In this document: in pieces, positions 35,290-47,200 of the stretch | How the letters are laid out: each line of letters opens with the position of its first letter | How positions within the stretch are numbered: the stretch's first letter is position 1 | Assembly (NCBI RefSeq): GCF_932526225.1 | Contig: NC_064034.1 | Location: forward strand, 4,698,001 to 4,762,000 | Reading direction: 5' to 3' | DNA: 64,000 bases | DNA from: Nematostella vectensis | Taxonomy: Eukaryota > Cnidaria > Anthozoa > Actiniaria > Edwardsiidae | Made by a program: the position numbers and the translations under genes | Notes under the pieces: generated by a model | Told to the model about the DNA's origin: nothing | Database searches by the model: none | The model's input: the letters and a program-made list of their open reading frames with translations, nothing else

Positions 35290-38200
35290 TTAAAATGTGA
35301 TGATAATGTCGTCTTCGTCAGACGCCGAATCTTGTTCATTAAGAAGGTCGTCATCATCATCATCATCCATGTCATCATCATCATCATCAATGTCATCATC
35401 AACATCATCATCGTCGTCGTCGTCCTCGTCATCTCCATCGTCATCCTCTCCTTCATCGGACTCCTATACAAGTTAAAGTAGAAATGAAATTGGAAAAAAA
35501 CATAAAGAAGGAAACATGAGACCAACTTCAACAATATGCTTCTCAAAGTGTAAAACGGAGTAAGCCAGCAAAACACAGCTATGCAAATCGATGATTTAAA
35601 AGAGAGAAGATACAGCGTTGACGATTTTAAGAAATGAAAAACTAACCTCTTCCTCCTGATCGAACCTCCTGGATCTCCCAACTTCGTAAAGACGGCAAAC
35701 ACTCTCGTCTGCTGAACTTGTTGGTTGGTTTTGCTGCGCGAACACCAAATAATAAAAAAAAAAACTATTCACTAGGAAAACTAGGAAAATTAATAATTTA
35801 ATGCTTTTTAAGTTATGTTAAACCATGAAAAGGGCTTGTTCTTTGCGTGTTCCAGGTCAAACCTTCTTACATAAAAGTTCTTATATAAACAAATAGTGGA
35901 GAAGAATAGAGAGTATACATAGAGCAAGCTCCAACACATGGGAACTAGCATACCTCGATGACGGCAACAATGGAATCAGTTGGATGCGATTGCAAGTCAA
36001 AAATTGTCTTCTTCACATCAATTGTAGCTGAAAAGGTATCAAATTTGCAATCTATATTATATTCTGTGGCGAAAGGTAAATCATTGAATTATAGCAGGTT
36101 TTGTTTTGTTTGGACATGTATTGGAACGCCATGTTGTAATTCTTACCGATTGGCTGATAATCCGTGGAATCAAATGTTCGGAATGAAGATTCAAACGGGC
36201 CAAGGACACGTTGGCTCATCATGTTTTCTTCCGTGTCTGGAAGGTGCTTTACTGTATAACGATGAGAAAAATTACAAAATCTACAGTGAAAGATGCTTTA
36301 TTGTATAAAGATGAGAAAACATAGACTTTACAGGGAAAGTTGCTTTACTGTACAACGACGAGAAAACAAATTAGACTTTAGAGGGAAAGTTGCTTTACTG
36401 TGTACGGATGAAACACAAATTAGACTTTACAGGGGAAGTTGCTTCACTGTATAACGATGAGAAAGCATATTAGACTTTACAGGGGAAGTTGCTTCACTGT
36501 ATAACGATGAGAAAACATATTAGACTTTACAGGGGAGGATGCTTTACTTTATAAGGATGAAAACACGTATAACCAAATGAAAACACGTATAACCAGATGA
36601 AAACACGTATAACCAGATGAAAACACTGTATAACCAGATGTAGGTCACGAGGCCTCATCGGATGGTATTGTGCCAGAAACGAGCTGGAAATCGAGCGTAA
36701 TGTAACCGAGGGTGTAAAAGACCCCTGTGTAAGTCATAAAGTTCTTACTTCCATATATGACGTCACCGCCGTTGTTGAAGATCACGTGACACTGGTCCAA
36801 TGAAGGGCACGTGTCAAGCAAGTGGAAGGATCGTAAATCCCACTATAGTGCATGTTAAGGACACGATGCGAAATAACCCCAGTTTAGAGAACAGGCGCCG
36901 GCATTCTCGGTCCACCACTCCTTCCATACCCTAGGGGCAAGGTTAGACGGGTCCTTGCACGAGAGAATGATTTGTAGATTGCATCTGAAAATGTCGATCA
37001 ACCACTCCTTTATATTGTGTATTTTGTTTTTATATTTGAAAAATACTTCTGAGAAATTCATCAAAGACAAGGGAATTCCACGGTAAATTTCACGCGAGAA
37101 ACAAACACTGAATTCAAGGATCGATTATATATTATTCTTGAATACTATAGTCAAATTCTATTTTATGTTTGAATAGACTTTTTTGCTATTTTTAGTTGGC
37201 AAAGAAGGCCATTCATCGGATTCCACTTTTCAACCATTTAATTCCACACAAAAAATCGCTCTGTTTGACCAATGAGAGCGCGCGTAAGAATTTGACTATA
37301 GGATTCAACGGTTTATTTACAAGAAAACTACAAAATATCAATCTGCAGAAGTCCGATAAGTTATTGACGATATTTGATTGAAAATATCTTGCTTATTCGC
37401 TTGAATGAGCTGATTGAGACGGGAGCGGGAGCGGGAGCGTAAAATGGCGGAGTGATTGACCTTTTTTAAGTAAAAGTTTCTCAGCCATTATGCAGTTTTG
37501 GATAAGAACGAGTCAAAAACTCGAGAAAACAAGAATAATAAAGAAAATTATTACAAGAGATCAACACGGGTTTCTTTCCAGGGCTAAAGGCTCGGTCTTC
37601 CTCCCAAGTAAGTCATATGAATCTTCTCCACCAAGGTACACTCGAACTGAAAGGATACGATCTCAGAATTGATAATGATCTCTAGCCCAGATGGATGAAA
37701 TACCCCACTGACGAAGTTATTGAACTTGTCGAACTTGTGGATGAGGCGTTTCCCCCGGACGTCCCAGAGCACCCCATCACTGAGCACCAAGTCGTCTGTC
37801 GGGTTGAAGGTCGCCACGTTCTTGGAGTAGTGGTTAGCACTGGCTGGGTCAGCTAGCGACACTACGAGCTGGCCAGTAGACGTGTCGTAGATCTGAACAT
37901 GTAAGCGACATAGCAAAGCTTACAGTAAGGACAAGGGAAACCATTGTGACATGTATCCTGCCCTTACTTTAGTCGCGCAACTGAAGCATGTTCACGCTAG
38001 ATTAGATGCTCATTTCCGCTATAAATACTGCGAAATTAACGCCATCCTTCAATAAAAACTGCACAATTCTATTTCTAGAGAGTAAAATTGTACAGGGATG
38101 ACAAATTTTAATTTTTCAAAAGAAAATTAAAATATTTTAAACCAAAACAAAATTGTCATGCAAGTCGGACGGACGTGCTTTGAAGCAAAAGCATTTACAG

Positions 38201-41200
38201 TTTTCGAGCCTGAAACAGCTGCACAAACAACAAACCCAGTTTGGGATAAATGGGGAGAGTAAAACGACAGTAGTGTCATGCATTTGGGTATGAAACTCAA
38301 AGAAACTATGTTAGAGCAATTGGCAAATAGCAACCGTCAAATATTGCAAGTTCTTACATAGACCAAACTCTACTCATGGGTATTATTTTTCGTAAGAATG
38401 GATTTGGTGAATGAACTGATTGTATTGGACTCTCTCGATAGCAGAACTGCCATTTGACAATTGGACTGACAGGTTTTTCCCTTTTTGGTAACAAAATTGC
38501 CGCATAACACGGGCTTGGTAAATTGCCGCCTTACACGGGCTTGGTAAATTGCCGCATACCACGGGCTTGGTTGATTGCCGCATAGCACGGGCTTGGTTGA
38601 TTGCCGCATAGCACGGGCTTGGTATATTGCCGCATAACACGGGCTTGGTAAATTGCCGCATAACACGGGCTTGGTAAATTGCCGCCAAACACGGGCTTGG
38701 TAAAGTCGCATAACAAGGGTTTGGTAAATTGCCGCATAACACGAGCTTGGTAAATTGCCGCATAGACCGGGCTTGGTAAATTGCCGCCTAACACGAGCTT
38801 GGTAAATTGCCGCATAGCACGGGCTTGGTAAATTGCCGCATAACACGGGCTTGGTAAATTGCCGCATAACACGGGCATGGTAAATTGCCGAATATCACGG
38901 GCTTGGTAAATTGCCACATAACACGGGCTTGGTTAATTGCCGCATAGCACGGGCTTGGTAAATTGCCGCCTAACACGGGCTTGGTAAAGTCGCATAACAC
39001 GGGTTTGGTAAATTGCCGCATAACACGAGCTTGGTAAATTGCCGCATAGACCGGGCTTGGTAAATTGCCGCCTAACACGAGCTTGGTAAATTGCCGCATA
39101 GCACGGGCTTGGTAAATTGCCGCATAACACGGGCATGGTAAATTGCCGCATAACACGGGCATGGTAAATTGCCGAATATCACGGGCTTGGTAAATTGCCA
39201 CATAACACGGGCTTGGTTAATTGCCGCATAGCACGGGCTTGGTAAATTGCCGCATAACACGGGCTTGGTAAATTGCCGCATAACACGGGCATGGTAAATT
39301 GCCGAATATCACGGGCTTGGTAAATTGCCACATAACACGGGCTTGGTTAATTGCCGCATAGCACGGGCTTGGTAAATTGCCGCATAACACGGGCTTGGTA
39401 AATTGCCGAATATCACGGGCTTGGTAAATTGCCACATAACACGGGCTTGGTTAATTGCCGCATAGCACGGGCTTGGTAAATTGCCGCATAACACGGGCTT
39501 GGTAAATTGCCGCATAACACGGGCATGGTAAATTGCCGAATATCACGGGCTTGGTAAATTGCCACATAACACGGGCTTGGTTAATTGCCGCATAGCACGG
39601 GCTTGGTAAATTGCCGCATAACACGGGCTTGGTAAATTGCCGCATAACACGGGCATGGTAAATTGCCGAATATCACGGGCTTGGTAAATTGCCGCATAAC
39701 ACAGGCTTGGTTAATTGCCGCATAGCACGGGCTTGGTAAATTGCCGCATTCCACGGGCTTGGTTAATTGCCGCATAACACGGGCTTGGTTAATTGCCGCA
39801 TAACACGGGCTTGGTTAATTGCCGCATAACACGGGCGTATCACTCACGTGTGCTGTCTGCTCGTCTGTCCCGATCACCCGAGCTTCGGACAAATTCCCAA
39901 ACTTGACATAGTGGTCATCTGGAAAAGACAACCTGCAAACAAGATCATCTTCAGAAAACACCGCACGAGAAGTCATAGCAAGCAACCTGCAAACAAGATC
40001 ATCTTCAGAAAACACCGCACGTGAAGTCATAGCAAGGTGGTTTACCTTCGGTAAATCACACAATAATTTGATCTCATGTCAATGTATGTCATGTATGGAC
40101 AGCTCGTTCGAACAAGCAAGGTGGGTCATGTTATTACTGATTAAGTGTCGTTGTGTAAAACAGCAATAGTTTCTCAATTCATTTCTTACTTCATTTCGAA
40201 AATTTCGCCGAAATTCCAAAGCGCACATGAAGGCATTCCGAACGGTGAAGAAGTCAAGGCGAACTGACCATCCTGAGAATGAAAATGGAATACCACCGTT
40301 AGCAACAGAACAATTTCTCCCATAAAGAGGCACCGGCACACCTAAACCAAAAGGGACAGAGCTTTAGCACGACATAGAAACATTAAGAAAATATCGGGGC
40401 ATAGTTACGCCCCTTCTGGCCATTTCCTTATAATTACTGCTACGGCCACAAGGCAAACCTATAGCAAGCAATGAATGACCATCTGCACTAAAACGGGCAG
40501 GTCGAGGTAACGAGAAAAATAGAAAAGGAGTGAGGATTGAACAGCCTCGGGCAGAGTTGCTTTTAATATACAATTGTATGTATTATAACACCTACACAAA
40601 ACACAATGTCTGGCGAGGAAGTTTATATGAAAATGGCAAGAACCATCAACTCTGGCTGCTACAGTATTGGGTCAGTTACAGGTCTAGCTGCTACAGTATT
40701 GGGTCAGTTACAGGTCTAGCTGCTACAGTATTGGGTCAGTTACAGGTCTAGCTGCTACAGTATTGGGTCAGTTACAGGTCTAGATGCTACAGCATATACC
40801 TTGGAGGGATGACACATGGATATCGCCGCACTATTACAGGAGTAAGAAGCTTCTTCCTGGAAGATAAACCACATAAAAATCTTCATGAACGATTGAAAAT
40901 AAATAGAATGAAGGGGTGGATAGCCGTTTACGGCTGTATTCCACTGATTTTTTTAGGAGCGTTTTCAAAATTTATTTAACCGTAAGCGATAAACCACCCT
41001 AGTTATACCTCTCCTGAAATGATGTTGAACATTTTCAACTCGCCGTTTTGAGTCCCTAATATGATGTTCTTGCCATCTTCCTGTGCGATAATAATAACAG
41101 ACATCAGACCGGGCACATTATACGGAATATTCCTAATAACTGCTAATAACAGAAATCAGACCGCAAAAGAATGCAATAAGAATGTGCTGACTATTTTCTC

Positions 41201-44200
41201 TTATGTTGCTCTCCCTAGCTCGAAGTGGTACTCAATTTTCCTTCATCAGAGCGGACGTTCCAGTCTGAAGACCCTCCCCCTGGCTACGGGCCTGTGTTCC
41301 CTATGTGTTCCCTATAATATCTTACCATGAAGGCAACACACGTGAACATGCTTGTCTCATCTGAGTCCCGCATCCCGCGCAAAGGCTTGAATCTGCAACG
41401 GAAACAAAGACTGAGAGTTACATATGTAATAGTACAACCACCAATAAAAAGCGATTAGGATGAACTGCTTGGTCTTAATACACGAAGTTATTCTTACTTG
41501 CTGTAGACGAACTTGCGGTTGAATCGCGCGCCGTTGTAGCCTCCGTGTCTGGGGGTCACCTGCAACACGGTGAAATGGTAAAAAAGGGGGACGAGACAAA
41601 ACGCAGTATGGGTCATCCTGGCAAACCCTATAGTCCGTGGGCCAGAAAGTAAAACCCTCCCCAGCACCACCCCCCTCAGAAATTTTGGAAGAAATATATC
41701 ACCTGAAAGCCCTTTTCATAGTGAGTCTAAATTATATGTCAACCCTTTATAAAGCTCTGGGTTGGCCGCCGTACAGCACAAAAATTTCAAAGCAGTTTTA
41801 ATTATTTTCCAAATTTGAGAGTGTGGGTACCCTGTGGAACCTGAAAACCTCCCCAGGCTCATTAGCAGATTTTTCACTAAATTAAATAAAATGCAAAAAT
41901 GTAATGTTTGGTTTACTTTTTCTAAATCTAGGTTTAGTTAAACAATTATTTTCGAAAGATTCCGACATGGGTACCCTGTGGTTTTTAACTGAAAAAAAAA
42001 AAAAAAACACGCCGTACGGCCCACGCCCAGAGCTTTTGAAGTGTAAACATATATTTTTGAAATCACTATGGAAAGGGCTTTCAGATGTTATATGTCTCAT
42101 ATGAAGGGGGGGGGGTCACTCTCTGGCCCACGGACAGGGCGTCGAGGTCACAAGCGCGAGAACAAGGCGGAATAAGGCCGGTGGGGGGTGAGGGAGTAAG
42201 TGGAAGAAGTCTTCTCTTTCCTTTCTCTTCTCTTCCGCCCCCTCCCCCCTCCGTCTTCTCGTTCCCGTGCCTCGTTACACTCTCGACGCCCTGGATACCC
42301 GAGGATGAGTATATGGATGATCATTATCTAGGACATTCATACTTTACCGCAGTAGTCACGATTGCAATCCCGTCTCTAATTTTGTTCTTTTACTAAGTTC
42401 AAACTTTCGAATCTCCCACACTAGACGTAGAGTCGCTGTCAAAAATCTAGTGTCACTAGGGACCTTTCAAACGAAAAAAAACTTTTAACGTAATGATGAC
42501 TTTCAGTGGTTACAACTTGACCTACACATAGAAGATCTTTAAAGCCCTACTCCCTCAAAATTGCTACTAGTATGTCGAAACCATTACTACGGCTGCTATT
42601 ACATACTCACCTCTCTTCTGGTCAGACGTGTGGTGATGTTACTTGGTGCGTAATGACGGAACTCGGGGTCTGGACACTTATGTGGCCTAAAGCAAGGGGG
42701 AAAATGAGTACAACACTTTTCTAGAACTGCAAGCGTAAAGGTTGGTTCACACTAGTATGCAAGCCAAAGCGCAACGCACGTAATGTTTGGACTCTCACTT
42801 GAACTTAAGTTTACCTTTATAATGATGTTATTTTCTTGTTTGCTTACAAGCATTTGTCAAGAAACGGTGGGTATAAGGCAAGTTTCGTAATGTGTCACGT
42901 ATTGGAAGAAAGAATATGTAGACTCCTTTACCTCATAAATAAACATGTAACGTACTGGTAGAAAGAATAGGTAGGCTCCTTTACCTTAATAGCGAAAAAG
43001 GGGGGCATGCCGACATAGGATTGCTACACTGCGCATGCTGATCACGAAGAAACCGCGTGACAATATCGTCCAGGGTGGGGGGCGCCGGTGGGCGCTCCGC
43101 GCCTGACTTGATGTCTGGTAACAGGCGCTACAAGTAATCGAGACATCTCGATTAAAAGGACTAACACTACGCTCAAGAAAAAACAAGGCCTTTAAAGCGA
43201 GGGGTCACAAATAAAGGATATTGCATAGCCATTTTGCAGGGATACAAAGCTCGGCAAACGTTGACTTTAAACTAGAACTATTCAAAGCGAAGCAATGAGA
43301 GAAAGTTAGCCTGTGTGCTGTTCTTGTTGTTATTGTGTAGATCTCAGAAAAACTACGTGGTCCTACATGAATCCAATTCACAGACAAAAAAAGGGCCTTG
43401 TATGTTTAAACACAATCATTTCCTTTTTTTCGCCTTAAAAAGATTAGAAATCCCGTCTCACGAATAAAAAATCCAAAATCATGTTTCATGGAATAACACT
43501 TCACCGCCCTGAAAAGGAGGTTCTTTTGTTCATTAGAGGGGGGTCCAATGTATTCACTCCTGCATACCTTTTCCGCAGGAGTGCCAGGGTCACTAAATCT
43601 GTACTTGGAAAGAGTTGGGGTCTGTGGGCTGGAGACTGGTGCTGGTGTGGCGAGCTTTTCTGATTGGTGGGGTTGAAGTCTCTACAAGAACAAAATGTGC
43701 TGGGATTCAAATTTCGGGAAGAAAGAAGAGTAAATTAAATAAGGCGAGTTGAATGTCTTTCTTCATCCCTTCGTCCTTGTATTTTGTTCTCTTTCGGACA
43801 TAACGGCTCTCAGTCACACAGCATACCTTAGCAAGTTTAGGGGGAGTTTCTATCAACCGGTTGTTAGGCAGATCAGCTTCCCTGAGAAGCACCTTTGCAG
43901 TCTCTGTCAAACCTTGGATTATTAGAACAAAGTTTAACAAATCAATTTCAGCGTTGGTTTGGGGGGTCAGTACGCAGCTCTTACAAGCTGCAATTTGATT
44001 GGGCAAATGAACAATATCCGCACCTCGACACAAAGAACGAGAAAAATAGAGACAAAAGAACTCCTTTGTAGAGCAAAGATAATAGAAGACAAAGCAGCTG
44101 CGTACTTACTCGGTTTGGGAAGTAACAACAAAAAGAATTTTAACGATATCAAATGTAGGGAAGGCATCACAGTAAAAAAAGTTTAACGATATCCAATGTA

Positions 44201-47200
44201 GGGGGAGAGTCACAGTTTAAGAACTTGAACGAAAGATACTGATTATCATAATCAAAGTTCAAAGAATCTGAAAACATTTTTAGCCTTACTCCAGCCAGAC
44301 AATAAGATTATTCCAGTAAGCCATTTCTCACCTTTACACATTAGGTGGTCATACATGAGTTGTAACAGCTCTTTTCCTGGGTATGAAATTCGAGTCTGAG
44401 CGACGACACCAGCCTTTGGGAAAGAAAATACTCTTCACTGTCATTTGCATAACATGGCAAGAAGTATCCTTGATAAAATTTGATGACGTCATTTACCTGC
44501 ACATGTCTTTAAAAAAGAGGAAGAGCGCTTTTAAAGCATCACCATTATTTCTTTAATGAAGAGTGGCTTAGATGGCATTTATTTATAATAATGAGTTTAA
44601 TTCAACCTTTCGCGGTATAGACTGGATTACAGGTGAGTCAGAGATACAAGTAAGCAATACAATAAACTACAATTAATCAATGTAATTAGCATATTTAACA
44701 GTAACGAACTCGTTGAAACGACTCGTATTAGTAGGCCTCTGATACGATGTAGATTTAGACCTGGGGTTATACCCTAAATCATGTGTAATGCGACGCCCTT
44801 TAATGATAGGAAAAAGAGGATTCTCTGGTTTGATTCTGGAAACGAACCGCTGGCATGCAATATTTCTTCGCTCATGCAACGTTGGAAGGTTTGCCAGCGT
44901 GAGTGAACTCTCATAACTACGACCTGGGAAAGCGATCTTGAGCGCACGCCTCTGAACATTCTCTAGGGCGTCAGACAGATAATTTGGAAGGTTCGCGAAG
45001 GCTGCAGACGCATATTCAATAACCGATCTGATGAGTGACCTGTAGACTGTTATCAGCTCTATGGCATCCAGGCCGCATTTCTTAAGTACTCTTAAAGCAT
45101 AAAGCCTTTTGTTAGCCTTCTTAATTATGAAGTCGCAGCGCGCAACCCATGTCAAGTCACACAATATAAGAACGCCAAGCAGCTTGAACGACTGCACCCT
45201 ATCGATGGTATTACCTCTTACGGCCATGGGCTGCTAACTGCAACTATCATAGTTTAAAAAGCTAACGGGCATTTCCTTGTACTTTAATGGATTAAGGCGC
45301 ATGTTATTCTTTAGGGCATATGCTTGAATGTCATTATCAATGTGTCCTAGGAGGGATGGTGAGTTCCTAGGTACCACCTCAAGAACAGTCAAATCGTCCA
45401 CGAACGAGAGGAAAAGCTTGTTTTTCCATGTAAGGGGATATTTTAACAAAGCAGTTATTAAGGTTTTATTAATGGGTAAAACAAATAGGAAGTGGAAGAA
45501 TCACGCACTTGTAAGTACGCGTGTAACTGTATTTACCAAGCCATCGCAAGCACTTACCAAAGTTATTCTAGACAAAGACGGGATTGATGATGTGGCATTT
45601 CCAAGAGGCTTTCCCGTCACTCGCTCCAGTAGTTCTGCCGCGTATTTACAGAACACCAGATGATCCGATATGTTGTCTTCAAGAACAGGCTCTCGCATCA
45701 GAACTGGAAGAGAAATTATACGAATAATGGGCAAGTATAGTGAGCGTTATATGTGGATGTGCTATTCCGCATTCGCCACACTCTTTTCCATAAAAAGTCT
45801 TATCATTCGGTGCACGCTATACTACTTGTATCTTACTTTGCAGCTGGCCACTATTGAAGAGCTGAAGCTTGCCAATCACTTGACGAATCTTGTCACTACG
45901 AGAAAGCCCACACAGCGCCTTGCACGCCAAAGCCCGCATTGAATCAGCGTGAACCAGCGGCGTTTTGACAAGCAGCAAGCTCAGTAGCACCTTGATTCCG
46001 TTACCATTGCGCAGGCAGGACCACATCTTGGGAATGATTCCAGAGTCAGCAGATGGTCTTCCGCTCCAGCATAGCTTGCCACTTTGCATCTGCCTGGCTA
46101 CTGAAACCTACCAACAAACAAGTACTTTAGTGCAAGGGCGTAACCACAGGTAGCCCAAGCTCTGCCAAGAGTAATTTGAACCGACCGGATCATTGAGCGT
46201 TAATATAGAGAAGATATGGAGTTGTTACTTTATGCTAGAATTCTTCCATAAAAATGTAAAAAATTCAATACAATCCGTTTTAGCGCTCTTCTGTGAAATT
46301 TAGAATTTTCACTCTATCACTCCTACTATAATTTTACCCTGACTCGTGGACCACAGACGCAATTACAGATGACATGTAATCCCCACTTCTGAATGTCAGA
46401 GTCAGCAACAATGTCACCCTCCGCAGCTCGTAGCAGCAGCCTGTACAGAAAATGCAATCACTTCAGCTACAACAAATATGCTATAAGTATGCAATTCAAT
46501 TCACATAATTCGATTCCTACCTCATTCCCGTCTGGGACTCGCCAGAGGGTAGCTGTATTTGATCACACAGAGCTTCCATGGCAATAGGGCTTACAGTGAG
46601 CACGGCAAGAATCTCTAGTGCAAGCCGTGTTACATCACTCCTGTTAAGACACAAATCCAATGAATCCCATTGGTTTACAAAAACAAACATGCTTCCTAAG
46701 ACAAGAATGTATGATTACCTGCAGCTATAGCCCCGCCAATCAGAGGACAGAGATACCACTTGTAGCATCAGAGTGAATCCTTGTAGTTTTTTCATAATCT
46801 AGAGAAGGCATGTACACATTAATTCTTTTGCCTGGAATAAAACACCATGCTATGTATGGGTAAAGGTTATACCAAGAGAGGTTTCAATTGGTAGGCTGAA
46901 AATCTTTGTTCAACCATAACATGGCATTATTTTAGGGCGGTGTAAGGCTTACAGAAATTAAAGGGTTAATAATAAAAGACTGTGGATGGGTCAGGGTTCA
47001 CCTGGAGTGCTATCCATTGGTAGTGTTGCAGCTTGTTGTTGCAGTTTCGGGCATTGTAAGGCTTACAGGTTTTTCTTTCTGCCTAAAGTAAAGGACCTTG
47101 GATGGTTTAGCTTACCTGGAGTGGTTTCCACTGGTAAGTCATGTATCTATGCTCCAGCATTAGATCAGTGTTCTCTAGAATACTGTCTTGGTCCAGAGAT

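Noticed and set aside
35268-35702. 144-codon minus-strand frame with [11 protein letters not shown]
   Set aside because: Wrong frame of the last DCAF1 exons; the correct frame gives the Asp-rich tail.
38370-39775. Minus-strand frames with repeated [19 protein letters not shown]
   Set aside because: They are translations of the 26-bp intronic array and shift frame every three units. The array lies inside a DCAF1 intron.
46090-46100. Alternative acceptor for DCAF1 exon 16 (TTTCAG before TAGCC)
   Set aside because: It leaves the phase wrong with exon 15 as read. The CAG just before the ATG at 46089 keeps the frame, though transcripts should decide.
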